Of a stretch of DNA of 64,000 nucleotides, positions 1-9,438 are shown piece by piece. The notes below the pieces were generated by a model. It made no database searches and was not told the DNA's origin. It saw nothing but the letters and a program-made list of their open reading frames with translations. Each line of letters begins with the position of its first letter. Position 1 is the stretch's first letter. Position numbers and translations under genes: made by a program. This DNA is from Streptomyces griseochromogenes (GTDB lineage: Bacteria > Actinomycetota > Actinomycetes > Streptomycetales > Streptomycetaceae): contig NZ_CP016279.1 in assembly GCF_001542625.1 (NCBI RefSeq), positions 7,440,001 to 7,504,000 of the forward strand, read 5' to 3'.

Positions 1-1
1 C

Positions 2-259
2 CTCGGTCTGCCGATCCTGGCGTTCGTGCGCCTGCGGTACCCGAACGGCCACTACAAGCCGTTCCACGACCTGGTGGCCGCGACCCCGGAGATCCTGGAG
101 GCCCACCACGTGACCGGCGACGACTGCTTCGTCATCAAGGTCACCGCGCGGTCCATGTCCCATCTGGAAGAGATCTCGGGGAAGATCGGCGCGCTGGGCT
201 CGGTGACGACCAGCGTGGTGTACTCCTCGCCCCTGCCCCGGCGGCCGCTCGGCCAGTGA
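2..259 (+). CDS. Lrp/AsnC-family regulator, C-terminal part
   Basis: The reading frame is open from the left window edge, so the N-terminal helix-turn-helix is missing. What remains is the C-terminal ligand-binding (RAM) domain of an Lrp/AsnC regulator. It begins at the LGLPILAFVRLRYP strand, continues through TGDDCFVIKVTA, and ends with the paired strands GSVTTSVVYSSPLP. These proteins are DNA-binding regulators responding to amino acids or related ligands. It ends tail-to-tail with the sbcC fragment and is most simply chromosomal sequence flanking the mobile element. The ligand cannot be inferred. Confidence 0.8.
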   Translation, partial: LGLPILAFVRLRYPNGHYKPFHDLVAATPEILEAHHVTGDDCFVIKVTARSMSHLEEISGKIGALGSVTTSVVYSSPLPRRPLGQ

Positions 260-329
260 TGGACCCGCTGAGCGTTCGGGACGTCAGAGAGTGGACGCGG
301 GCGAGACGGGGCCAGGGTGCCTGACCGCG

Positions 330-533
330 TCAGACACCCCGCTGCCGCAGCGTCGACCCCGTTCTGCCCTTCACGACCTCCAGTTGCGCGTGGATGCGGC
401 GCCGCAGGTCAGGGACATGGCTGACGATGCCCACGCTCCGATCCCGCTCCCGGAGTGAGTCGAGGACGTCGAGGACCTCGTCGAGGGTCTGGTCGTCGAG
501 GCTGCCGAAGCCCTCGTCGATGAAGAGGGTGTT
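330..533 (-). pseudogene. sbcC: sbcC-type exonuclease ATPase, 3' fragment
   Basis: Read on the minus strand, this encodes the C-terminal end of an SbcC/Rad50-type ABC ATPase. It has the Walker B and D-loop [19 protein letters not shown], then the H-loop region [12 protein letters not shown], and ends at a normal stop (330-332). Upstream of codon 533 the homology stops abruptly: the frame reads a few unrelated residues and hits a stop at 558-560. SbcC with SbcD forms the DNA-end nuclease that trims hairpins and double-strand breaks. The break lies immediately before the integrase end of the element, so I infer that integration split this gene. The other half is not recognised in the window. 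Confidence 0.75.
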
Positions 534-560
534 GCAAGATCGAATGCTGCGGGTGCACTA
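505..560. other. candidate attL junction
   Basis: sbcC homology ends at about 533, and the sequence beyond leads straight into a terminator and the integrase gene. The crossover core should lie in the Walker B coding stretch or at its edge. No second copy was found by eye in the window, so the core length and exact point are unknown. Confidence 0.4.
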
Positions 561-589
561 GCTCTGACCAGGCAAAACAGGGTACGAAA

Positions 590-617
590 AGCCCCTCGGA
601 GTGATCTCCGAGGGGCT
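590..617. terminator. hairpin terminator downstream of integrase
   Basis: A perfect 11-bp stem (590-600 with 607-617) has a 6-nt loop. It is preceded by AAAA and followed by CTCTCTT, so it could work in both directions. It sits 38 bp past the end of the minus-strand integrase gene and insulates it from the sbcC fragment. Confidence 0.75.
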
Positions 618-654
618 CTCTTGGTGCCGGGGGGACAAACGGGGGACGGCGCGA

Positions 655-2337
655 TCAGGCGGCGCCCAGCGCCTCGTCGCGAGGGGCGGGCGGTACGACG
701 CGCAGATGCCGGTCGCTTGTTTCTTCGTCGACCGAGGCGGTAGTCGCCGCTCGCTCTATTTCTTCTTCGTCGTGGACTGGGGTGGGGAGTTGCATGGGGT
801 GCGGCTGGGCTGCGTGGGCTTGCTCATCGGTGGGTTTCTCGACGCCGTTTCGGCGTGGTACCAGGTCAAGGGGTGCGTTGGCGGCGGCTTGTTCGAACTG
901 TGGCAGCAGGCTGGTGTAGGTGTCGGCAGTGAGTTGGTAGCTGCTGTGGCCGAGCAGGGCCTGGATGGCTTTCATCGACAGGCCGGCGGCCAGGCTGAGT
1001 GATGCGGCGCAGTGACGCAGGTCGTGCAGGCGGACCGGTGGGAGGCCGATGCGCTGGATGAATCTCCCGAAGGCCTGGGAGACATTTTGGGGGTTGTGGG
1101 GGCGGCCGTCGGGCCGGGTGAAGACGTAGCCGGAGTCGACGTACGGACCGTACTTCGCGGAGTCTTGGCGGTGTTTCTCCTCCCATTCGGCGCGTTGGGC
1201 CTTCTGTACGTCGCGCCAGGCGGTGAGCAGAGCCAGTGTGGCGTAGTCGAGGGCGATGGCACGACGGCCGCTGCGGCTCTTGGGGGTGTCCTGCCACATG
1301 TTGTAGTTCGAGTCGGTGACGAGTTGCCCGGCGACGTGTGCCACGCCTTGGGTCAGGTCGAGTTCGGTCCAGGACAGGCCTGTTGCCTCGCCGCGGCGCG
1401 GTGCCCGGTAGACCATGAGGTGCCACATGATGTACATGGGGTGGTTGACGGCTGCGTCCAGGAACTGGCCGGTCTGTTCGGGGGTCCAGACCATGACGGG
1501 TCCGGGCTTCTCGCCGGTTTCGCGCCAGCGGGCTACGCGCTCGTCGGTCCATACGAGCGGTTGGGGGCGTTCGTATTTGGGGAGGACGACGAGCTTGGCC
1601 CAGTTCTGGGTGATCAGTCTTTCGGTCACCGCGTCACCGAATGCGGCGGAGAGGCAGTCGAGGTACCTCTTCTGCGAGCCAGGGCCTGTGTTCTGGCGGG
1701 GCTTGGCCCGGGCTTCCTTGAGGGCTGCGCGGGCCTGGTCCCATGCCTGGCGAAGTTCTGGTGGCCGTGGGGTGGGGGCCTGCCTCCAGGCAAGGTGGGC
1801 GGCGTCGCATTCGATTTTGGCCAGCTCGGCTGCTTCTTGGTTGGCCTTCTTGATCTCGTTGAAGGCCCATATCTGCTGGAACATCTCCTGGATGTGGCGG
1901 TCGCGGAGATCGCGGAGTGCGAGGTGGCCGAGGGCGGGTTTGAAGATGCGGTCGATGAAGTCGCGGTAGCCGAAGCGGGTTTTGCGTTTGAGGTCGACAC
2001 GCTTGGCGTGCCAACGGTCGAGGTACTCGGCGACGGTTTCCTTGGTGTCGACGTCGATGCCGCCCTGGGCCTGGTCCCACAGCTTCTGTGCTGCTTCCTT
2101 GGCTTTGTTCTGAGTGAGGAAGCCGCCCTTGCGGGGGCGTCGGCGCTTGCCGCCGGGGCCGTCGGGGAGCTTGACGTAGTAGTACCAGGTGCCGTGATCG
2201 CGTTTCTTGAGCAGGGGGCAGGTGGAGCCGAGCTCGCGCATCTTGGGCTTGCCGTTCGCGTCGAGGACAGGCTGTCCTTCGTCGTCGAGCTTGGGTTCGG
2301 TGCACTTGCATCGCTTGTAGGTGCTGCCGTCGAACAC
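655..2337 (-). CDS. int: tyrosine recombinase / phage-type integrase
   Basis: This 560-aa site-specific recombinase has an N-terminal arm-binding region with a Cys-rich start (YKRCKCTEP, then STCPLL), a SAM-like core-binding domain, and a C-terminal catalytic domain. The catalytic residues are visible: Arg in YRAPRRGEATGL, the HDLRH box, LGHSS, and the nucleophile Tyr in TYTSLLP at about residue 474. About 85 further residues form a low-complexity tail. The GTG start at 2337 gives the expected actinobacterial integrase N-terminus. It would catalyse integration and, with an excisionase, excision of the element. It lies next to the interrupted sbcC end and divergently from a Xis-like gene, a normal integration module. 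Confidence 0.93.
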   Translation of the reverse strand: MFDGSTYKRCKCTEPKLDDEGQPVLDANGKPKMRELGSTCPLLKKRDHGTWYYYVKLPDGPGGKRRRPRKGGFLTQNKAKEAAQKLWDQAQGGIDVDTKETVAEYLDRWHAKRVDLKRKTRFGYRDFIDRIFKPALGHLALRDLRDRHIQEMFQQIWAFNEIKKANQEAAELAKIECDAAHLAWRQAPTPRPPELRQAWDQARAALKEARAKPRQNTGPGSQKRYLDCLSAAFGDAVTERLITQNWAKLVVLPKYERPQPLVWTDERVARWRETGEKPGPVMVWTPEQTGQFLDAAVNHPMYIMWHLMVYRAPRRGEATGLSWTELDLTQGVAHVAGQLVTDSNYNMWQDTPKSRSGRRAIALDYATLALLTAWRDVQKAQRAEWEEKHRQDSAKYGPYVDSGYVFTRPDGRPHNPQNVSQAFGRFIQRIGLPPVRLHDLRHCAASLSLAAGLSMKAIQALLGHSSYQLTADTYTSLLPQFEQAAANAPLDLVPRRNGVEKPTDEQAHAAQPHPMQLPTPVHDEEEIERAATTASVDEETSDRHLRVVPPAPRDEALGAA

Positions 2338-2521
2338 GTGAGATCCCCCTGAATGTGCCGGGTTATGCCTTACGTGCCCTGATCATGCTGTAGCGAAGGA
2401 GACGCTTCCTTGGACGCCGTATGCTTCCCGCCAGGTGGCGCGGGAAAGAGGGATGTGACCACCTTTGTCCTCATCTGCGCTTACAGCTACGGAGCGTGAC
2501 GGTTCCGGCTCGCGTGGCGGC

Positions 2522-2716
2522 ATGTCGGTGGAGGAAGTGCTGGCGTTGCCCGCCGCTGTGAGCGTGGTGACGGCCGCCAAAGCGTTCGGCATCGGGCCGG
2601 ACAAGGCATATGAGTTGATCAAGAGGGATGAATTCCCGGCGCGGACGATCTCGCTGGGGTCGACGCGGAAGGTGTCGACGGCGAGCCTGTGGGAGGCGTT
2701 GGGCCTGCGTCGTTGA
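2522..2716 (+). CDS. helix-turn-helix excisionase-like protein
   Basis: This 64-aa protein starts at ATG 2522; an in-frame start at 2465 would give 83 aa. It has a compact DNA-binding fold: VVTAAKAFGIGPDKAYELIKRD as helix-turn-helix, then FPARTISLGSTRKVSTASLWEALGL as wing and final helix. Small MerR/Xis-like proteins of this type sit next to integrases in actinobacterial elements and act as recombination directionality factors or as regulators of int. Here it is divergent from the integrase, with about 180 bp between them that probably hold both promoters. Excisionase is inferred from context. Confidence 0.65.
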   Translation: MSVEEVLALPAAVSVVTAAKAFGIGPDKAYELIKRDEFPARTISLGSTRKVSTASLWEALGLRR

Positions 2717-2934
2717 GATGGGCACTCACCTATACGGCTCGATCAGTCGTCCCTTCGGAGGGCTGGTCGGGCCCTCTCGTGCGGTGGTGCACCGCCTATG
2801 GGCGACGCTGAGGGTGGTCGCCGAGCTGTTCTCGAGCATGGGATATGCCACACCTCCACACCCGTGAAGGGATGCCACCTGCAGAGATTCCGTAGTTACT
2901 GGTCAGTCACCCTCTCGCCTGTGCAAGCAGGGTG

Positions 2935-2975
2935 ATCGCGTAGATATACATTGACCTATGGAAGACCTACGCGAT
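2935..2975. repeat. 9-bp inverted repeat with AT-rich centre
   Basis: ATCGCGTAG (2935-2943) is repeated inverted as CTACGCGAT (2967-2975) around an AT-richer 23-nt centre that includes TTGACC. It lies 25 bp before the recombinase remnant. It could be an operator, a promoter with its regulator site, or a relic of a recombination site. Confidence 0.4.
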
Positions 2976-3000
2976 TGCTAAGTGAGCGGTCGCCAGGCCA

Positions 3001-3936
3001 GTGGATGGAGTCAGCGGCGTGGGACGGTTGTCGGGCTATGTGCGGGACGGGGTGACGCATCCCGCGGAGACCCCGAAGCTGCGCGAAGCCGTTGCGCTCT
3101 TCCTGGAGACGCGCAGTGACGCTGATGCGGCCGCGTTCCTGAACAAGCAGGGCGTGACCACACCGCGCGGTAACGAGTGGCGGCGTGAGGTCTTCCATCG
3201 GTGGTCCGTAAATCCGAAGATCGCCGGCCTGGACAAGGCCGGCGAGCCGATCGAAGGCTGGGGCCAGCGGGTGCTGGAGCCAGAGGTCTTCCGGCGTGTG
3301 CAGGAGACGCATGCCGAGCGGGATGAGCAGCGCGCCAAGCCCCGTGACGCTTACGAGTACCTGCTGACTGGTGGCTGCGCGGTGTGCGGCGAGTGTTCGA
3401 CGGCGATGATCGGCAGCCGCGCCCATGCGGATGCTCCGCCATCCTACAAGTGCGATGGCTGCGGCAAGACGAGGATTAACGCGGACCGTCTTGAGGACAC
3501 CGTGGCCGAGTACGTTCTCGCTGAGCTTCTCAAGCCTGGTGCCCGTGAGCGGCTGGAGGCGCTGCTGCGGGACATCGAGGCGGAGGTCGGCCGCCTGAGG
3601 GAGCACATCGCGGGCGGCGACGAGCGGTTCGCCGGTCTGAAGGACCTGTACAAGCGTGGCCTGATGGTGGAGACGGCGTTCGTCGAGGCGAAGAAGGCCA
3701 CGGAGAAGGACCTCCGCGACACCCGGGTGCGTCTGAAGCACCTGGAGTTGATGACGGATCTTCCGGTCGGCGATGTGCATGACCTGGTGGCCTGGTGGCG
3801 CACCGCCTCGCGGGACGCAAAGCGCGGCCTGGTCTTGCTGGAGATCGTCCACGTGCGCGTCTCACGGCGTGGTGAGGGCGGCAACGATCCCCATGCGCGC
3901 GTCACGATCGATTGGCGCGAGCCCGCCGCTACTTGA
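3001..3936 (+). pseudogene. large serine recombinase lacking its catalytic domain
   Basis: The 311 residues match only the C-terminal two thirds of a large serine recombinase. There is a recombinase DNA-binding domain (LREAVALFLETRSDADAAAF to GVTTPRGNEW), a zinc-ribbon region with CAVCGEC and CDGCGK at about residues 125-160, then a coiled coil (about 180-255) and a C-terminal tail. The N-terminal resolvase domain with the catalytic Ser and Arg residues is absent. The ATG at 2959 (MEDLRDC, then stop) may be a relic of the original start. It cannot recombine DNA as it stands. It is probably a decayed second integrase, though a DNA-binding role is not excluded. Confidence 0.7.
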
Positions 3937-3945
3937 TGTGAGCCT

Positions 3946-4905
3946 GTGACCGAACGACACAAGGAAATACCTCTCGTGCCAACTCCCGGCCTTCGTCCTC
4001 TGTCCGCGTCGAGTTGGGCGTGGCTGCACGACCGCACGGACTGGGGCTACAGCAACAGCGGCTTCGTCGTGTCGGAGGGCCAGGCGCTGCTCGTCGACAC
4101 GCAGTTCACCTTGCAGGCAACGGAGGAGCTGCTCACGGCGGTGGAGTCGGTGTGCCTGCGGGAGGAGATCGGTCTCCTGGTGTGCACGCACCAGAATGGA
4201 GATCACACGTGGGGGAACCAGCTTCTGGCCGGTGCGGAGATCATCACGTCGGCGTCAGGCGCCGCCGGCTTGTGTCACGAGATGGGGCCCGAGCAGTTGA
4301 CGACGCTGGCCCGCTCGGGCGGGCCGGGTGCCGCTGGCGCGTACGTTGCCCGGCACTTCGCGCACTTCGACTTCACCGGCATCACCGTGACGGGACCGAC
4401 GCGTACCTTCCAGGGACGTGAGGACGTCAAGGTCGGCACCGTGCTGGTGGAGTTGATCGACCTCGGAGCGGGACATAGTGCGGGTGACGTCGCCGTGCAC
4501 GTGCCTGACGAGGGTGTGGTGTTCGCGGGGGACGCTCTGTTTTCCGGAGCCCACATGGTCGTGTGGTCGGGCTCGCTGAGCGGCTGCATCGGCGCCTGCC
4601 AGATGCTGTTGGACACGGGCGCGGAGTTGTTCGTGCCAGGTCACGGGCCGCTGCTGGACCGCAGAGGGGTGTCAGAGATCCGCGACCGCCTGGCGCGCGT
4701 TGCTGAGCAGGCTGCGCAGTACGCGCGACGCGGTGTGCCACTGGCCGAAGCGGCCCGCCGGATCATGGCGGGCCACGCTGGCACGTGGGCGCATCCGGAG
4801 CGGCTGTTCACGCAGACTGCGGCCGCCTATGCGGAGGCCGGGGTTTCGGGGGTGCCGTCAAGCACGCTCGCGATGGTGGAGGGCATGGCTTCCTTGGCGT
4901 GCTGA
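3946..4905 (+). CDS. metallo-beta-lactamase-fold hydrolase
   Basis: A 319-aa MBL-fold protein. The metal-binding signature is THQNGDHTWGN, a HxNGDH variant of HxHxDH. It is followed by LGAGHSAGDVAV, the metal-bridging Asp in VFAGDALF, and the last His in VPGHGP. The HxNGDH variant marks a subfamily of hydrolases or sulphur-transfer-like enzymes of mostly unknown substrate rather than true beta-lactamases. No signal peptide is seen, so it is probably cytoplasmic. It starts at GTG 3946, ten bases after the recombinase remnant. Its 3' end overlaps the convergent regulator gene by 79 bp. Confidence 0.8.
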   Translation: MTERHKEIPLVPTPGLRPLSASSWAWLHDRTDWGYSNSGFVVSEGQALLVDTQFTLQATEELLTAVESVCLREEIGLLVCTHQNGDHTWGNQLLAGAEIITSASGAAGLCHEMGPEQLTTLARSGGPGAAGAYVARHFAHFDFTGITVTGPTRTFQGREDVKVGTVLVELIDLGAGHSAGDVAVHVPDEGVVFAGDALFSGAHMVVWSGSLSGCIGACQMLLDTGAELFVPGHGPLLDRRGVSEIRDRLARVAEQAAQYARRGVPLAEAARRIMAGHAGTWAHPERLFTQTAAAYAEAGVSGVPSSTLAMVEGMASLAC

Positions 4906-5690
4906 GCGATGTCGGCGGGCATGACGACCATAAGGCGGATGTTGTTGCCCAATCGGCTGAAGGCGACGAATTCGACCTCGACTTCCTCGTCCTGGTGCGG
5001 GAGGTAGAGGCGGCGCCGGTCGCCGTCGGGGTGGGTGACGGTGGTGACGTCGTGTTCGAGGATGCGGCCGGCCACGGGGTCAGCATCCTTGATGTGCTGG
5101 ACGACCTCGGCGAGCCGAGGGTCGTGGGGGTTGGTGCGCCAAGCAATGCGGAGTTGGGAGGCCATGGGTTTCGCCCAGGTTTCTTCCCAGTCGATGAGCT
5201 GGAACCGGGCTTCGGGGTAGGTGAGGGCCCAGATCATCACGTTGACGCCATGGAGCATCCACGGGAAGTCGCGGGCGGCTGCCTTGTTGAAGACGCGTAT
5301 GTCCCAGCGTGGGTCGTAGGTGTAGGCGGGCCACGGCAGGCTGTGGACGATGTGAGAGACGACCGGGTCGATGGTGTTGGCGTCGGGACGGCAGCGGGGA
5401 GCCGGTTCACGTCCGGTGACCTCGAGGAAGAGATGCGTGCGCTGGGCGTCGTCGAGGCCGAGGATGCGAACGAGGCTGTCGAGGAACTCGTCGCTGTAGC
5501 CATCGGGGACTCCGCGTTCGAGCCTGCTGTACCAGCCTTCAGTCACGCCGGCGAGGTAGGCGACCTCGGCCTGGGTGAGACCTTTCCTGCGCCGGGTGCC
5601 GTACCGGGCTGTCAAGCCGGGCACGGCCTTGGGGTCGCGTGCCTTTCGCCAAGCACGAAGCATCCGCGTGATCGGTGGCAGGTCGCCCAT
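4827..5690 (-). CDS. XRE-type regulator with MmyB-like ligand-binding domain
   Basis: The 287-aa protein starts at ATG 5690 (MGDLPPITRML); an upstream in-frame extension lacks family similarity. Residues 25-85 form an XRE helix-turn-helix (LTQAEVAYLAGVTEGWYSRLE). The rest is the PAS-like MmyB ligand-binding domain, recognisable from LPWPAYTYDPRWDIRVFN, NVMIWALTYPEARF and HPDGDRRRLYLPHQ. In actinomycetes these regulators often sit beside short-chain dehydrogenase genes. Here one lies divergently across a 344-bp gap, so it is the likely target. The ligand is unknown. Confidence 0.85.
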   Translation of the reverse strand: MGDLPPITRMLRAWRKARDPKAVPGLTARYGTRRRKGLTQAEVAYLAGVTEGWYSRLERGVPDGYSDEFLDSLVRILGLDDAQRTHLFLEVTGREPAPRCRPDANTIDPVVSHIVHSLPWPAYTYDPRWDIRVFNKAAARDFPWMLHGVNVMIWALTYPEARFQLIDWEETWAKPMASQLRIAWRTNPHDPRLAEVVQHIKDADPVAGRILEHDVTTVTHPDGDRRRLYLPHQDEEVEVEFVAFSRLGNNIRLMVVMPADIAQHAKEAMPSTIASVLDGTPETPASA

Positions 5691-6739
<1,049 letters not shown>

Positions 6740-6868
6740 CAGCGGTGACCTGTAAAAACGGCAGCCCTGACCAGGCTGCGGGGGAACATCACCGGCTACC
6801 TGCACCGCGCGAACGCCTCAGGTGCGGCACACAGCGGCCGGACCGCGCCGCGGGCCGAGGGGGCGGGA

Positions 6869-7207
6869 GTGATCGACCCTGACCGCATCCTCGCCTTGGC
6901 AAAGGAACCGCCGCACGCCGGCGTAAGCAGGGGACGCGACGCCGACCGGGCCAGAATGCTGGGCGGTCTGGGAGCTGCCACCAGTCCCTTGGCATCACCG
7001 GTCGCCTGGTCAGCAGCTCGGTGCATGGCGGAGCATCGCCGAGCAGACCAGGACTCGGCGGAGTGCCGCAGGGATGAGGCGCGGGTGTGCGGGGGCTGCC
7101 CGATCCGCCGCGACTGCTTCACGGCCCACCTGGCAGGCGCGCCTCCTGCTGTGCGCGTGTGGCGAGCACGTATAGACGGAGGCCTCACGGGCGGACGAGG
7201 TAGGTGA
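6869..7207 (+). CDS. WhiB-like iron-sulphur protein, atypical
   Basis: This 112-aa protein has the cysteine pattern of the WhiB family: Cys52, then Cys74, Cys77 and Cys83 in VCGGCPIRRDC, with a further Cys66. WhiB proteins hold a 4Fe-4S cluster and bind the principal sigma factor. The usual G[IV]WGG turn is replaced by VRVWRARIDGG, and the N-terminal part is unlike the family, so this may be a divergent phage-type or decaying copy. The GTG start at 6869 is uncertain. Confidence 0.5.
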   Translation: MIDPDRILALAKEPPHAGVSRGRDADRARMLGGLGAATSPLASPVAWSAARCMAEHRRADQDSAECRRDEARVCGGCPIRRDCFTAHLAGAPPAVRVWRARIDGGLTGGRGR

Positions 7208-7377
7208 GTGAGCGGGTGGGCGACGGAGCGATTCGGCGCCCACCCTCATGCCGTCTGTAATGACAGGTCGTTTGGCCTCCGCGCGACGACTGCCTACCGC
7301 TCGACAGGTGCTGCTGTGAATCTCTGGCCGCATCCATGGCCTGCGGCGCGTGCGAGGGCCATGAACACCGGGGGACT

Positions 7378-7572
7378 TCACGGGTTCGACGTGTTGTCCC
7401 GAGGTTGATCTCGATCGGATCGAAGCAGTTCAGCTCGAACAGCCCGTAGAGACCGGATCGCTTTCACGGCCTTTGCGGAGAGAATGGGCACTTGATCGAG
7501 AAGGCGCCCCATGGCGAAGACGACGCTCGTGATCGCGCCGACTACGGCAACCGCCCAACCTGCAACTTCCAC
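7378..7572 (-). CDS. small predicted membrane protein
   Basis: A 64-aa frame from GTG 7572 has Streptomyces-like codon use. It encodes one hydrophobic helix (VEVAGWAVAVVGAITSVVFA) followed by a basic amphipathic segment (AKAVKAIRSLRAVRAELLR). I do not recognise the family. The rest of 7208-8004 shows no convincing gene on either strand, and this one rests on codon bias alone. Confidence 0.4.
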   Translation of the reverse strand: MEVAGWAVAVVGAITSVVFAMGRLLDQVPILSAKAVKAIRSLRAVRAELLRSDRDQPRDNTSNP

Positions 7573-8004
7573 CGCCGCACCGAGCCTTCCGCAAGGACAA
7601 CAGGACCCCCGAGACTTGGCAAGCGGACCTGGCGCCGCGAAGCGGCACTCGTGACCGGCATGGCCCGTCTCTCCCCCGAGGCCCTGCGTCGGGCTCAAGC
7701 GCAACTGGAGCTGAGATACTCCAGCAACTCGTCGACGCCGGGCGGGCAGTTGCACCTTCTGCTTGTCGCTCGCTGCCCGCATGGGGTCTGCCCAACGCGA
7801 CTGATTTCAAACCGCGTTGGTGATGAATACCGCAGCAGATGCCGCCCATGAACCAGCTGCGGGAAAGGGTGATGGCTTGCCGCGCACGTATACCCAAGGA
7901 CGCACCTCCACCTCGTCTGCTCTTCGGGCCACTGCCGTGCATTTCGGCAGGCAGTGAGCCTGTTTCGTTCGTGGTCGAGGTCACGTGGGCGGGGGCTGCC
8001 GGGA

Positions 8005-8033
8005 GTGGACCCCACCCCGATTGATAGTAGAAT
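8005..8033 (+). promoter_or_regulatory. candidate promoter of the parB-like operon
   Basis: GTGGAC (8005-8010) and TAGAAT (8028-8033) are 17 bp apart and resemble housekeeping -35 and -10 boxes. They lie in an unusually AT-rich patch (8020-8060). The parB-like start at 8089 follows. Confidence 0.45.
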
Positions 8034-8088
8034 AATTTTAAGAAGTGAGGGAGAAAGAACACCTCACACCACCTCTTGGAGCCCGAAA

Positions 8089-9039
8089 GTGCAGCGCGTC
8101 CTCAAGATGCCCCAGGTCCACCCCAACCCGCGCCAGCCGCGCGAGTACTTCGACCAGGACGCGCTCAACGAACTGGCCAAGTCGATCAAGAAGTACGGCC
8201 TCATGCAGGCCATCGAGGTCCGCCCCGACAACGAACTCGGCGGCTACGAGATCGTCTCCGGCGAACGCCGCTGGCGCGCCCACCAGATCCTCGGCAAGAC
8301 CAAGATCCGCGCCAACATCATCTCCGAGAAGAGCGAGATCCAGCGGTTCAAGCGATCCATGTCCGAGAACGTCAACCGCGCGGACATGACCCCTTTCGAG
8401 GAGGCACGCGGGTTCCAGCGCATCCTCGACGAAGAGGAAGGCGCCACCATCGAGTCCGTCGCGGACGACTTCGGCAAGACGGTCACCTACATCAAGCTGC
8501 GCCTGGCCCTGCTGGACCTGCGCGAGGAGGTCGCCAAGCACGTCGAGGCCGGCGAGATCGGCACCCAGGCAGCCGTTCAGATCGCTGCCCTGTCGCACGC
8601 CAACCAGGGCGCGCTGCTGGCCAAGTTCGCACGTGGAGAGTTCGCTTCGGACAACGAGATCGTGCACTTCGCCTTCGCGATGAGGCAGCAGCAGGACCAG
8701 GCCGTCCTCATGATCGTCGAGGAGATGACGGACGAGGAGCGCCGCGAGCGCGCCTCCGCACAGAAGAAGACCCGCAGCACGCTCGACAAGATCGAGCAGG
8801 TCCGCGGACTCCTCGACGAGATCGCACGCACCGAACCGATCAAGCTCGCCGAAACGCTCGACGGCCAGGTAGGAGCGCGACTGGAGCAGCTCGACCGGGT
8901 CGCAGAGTCCCTGACCAGGGCCCGATTCCAGCTCAAGCAGGCCAAGGCGCACGCCGAAGCCCGGCAGTTGGTGACGGTCAACCCCGACGCCGTCCACGAC
9001 AGTCGGCAGGACACGGCACCCGAGCCTGCCGCCGCCTGA
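8089..9039 (+). CDS. ParB/RepB/Spo0J-family partition-like protein
   Basis: With GTG 8089 as start (GGAG at 8078-8081) the protein has 316 aa. The ParB N-terminal domain is clear: VHPNPRQPREYF, LAKSIKKYGLMQAIEVRP, then the CTP-binding motif SGERRWRAHQ and SENVNRADMTPFEEA. A helix-turn-helix domain follows (IESVADDFGKTVTYIKLRLALL). The C-terminal 120 residues are helical and charged. Such proteins bind parS-like sites and act in partition or as phage regulators. No ParA partner is next to it, so here it is more likely a plasmid/phage-type regulator or a stability factor of an excised form. It heads an array of small genes. Confidence 0.85.
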   Translation: MQRVLKMPQVHPNPRQPREYFDQDALNELAKSIKKYGLMQAIEVRPDNELGGYEIVSGERRWRAHQILGKTKIRANIISEKSEIQRFKRSMSENVNRADMTPFEEARGFQRILDEEEGATIESVADDFGKTVTYIKLRLALLDLREEVAKHVEAGEIGTQAAVQIAALSHANQGALLAKFARGEFASDNEIVHFAFAMRQQQDQAVLMIVEEMTDEERRERASAQKKTRSTLDKIEQVRGLLDEIARTEPIKLAETLDGQVGARLEQLDRVAESLTRARFQLKQAKAHAEARQLVTVNPDAVHDSRQDTAPEPAAA

Positions 9040-9123
9040 CCACCATTTCCAGCCGGGTGCGCGGCCCCGTCATCCGCGCGCCCGCAGCACCGACCTTCCA
9101 CACCCCAGGGAGACAGCACCACT

Positions 9124-9438
9124 ATGCGCTATAGCACACCCCTCACTCGTGTCCAGGCCGTACAGCTCGGCAAGGACGTCGGGGTGATCCTCGGCACCGC
9201 CGCGAATGCCCTGCACCACATGCACGGCATCAACATCGACAGCCTGATGCGGGCCTTCACCTCTTCTCCCTCGGTGGAGGTCACCGCCGCCCGCTACCTG
9301 CGGGCCCTCGAAGAGGACCTGTCCCCCGGTGAGGCGGCAGCTCGTGCGGCCACCGCGCTCGTTCACGACTGGGCGGACGCCGTGCTTGAAACCCAGCGCC
9401 GCCTGACGTCGGCCGCAAGCGAGGAGCTCACCAAGTGA
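9124..9438 (+). CDS. hypothetical protein
   Basis: A 104-aa helical, acidic protein with a GGGAGA ribosome site ahead of ATG 9124. No recognised motif. It follows the parB-like gene by 84 bp and overlaps the next start by 4 bp (GTGA), so it belongs to the same operon. Alanine-rich helices (SPGEAAARAATALVHDWAD) suggest a small folded helical protein. Confidence 0.6.
   Translation: MRYSTPLTRVQAVQLGKDVGVILGTAANALHHMHGINIDSLMRAFTSSPSVEVTAARYLRALEEDLSPGEAAARAATALVHDWADAVLETQRRLTSAASEELTK

Noticed and set aside
505..560. tRNA-gene attachment site for the integrase
   Set aside because: No tRNA structure or T-arm sequence near the integrase; the flank encodes the end of sbcC instead.
1012..2352. 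446-residue open frame on the plus strand
   Set aside because: It is antisense to the integrase, whose catalytic motifs are clear; the plus-strand product is low-complexity Gly/Val/Leu-rich, as expected from a high-GC antisense frame.
8038..8997. 319-residue open frame opposite the parB-like gene
   Set aside because: Leu/Asp/Gly-rich antisense frame; the ParB motifs are on the plus strand.
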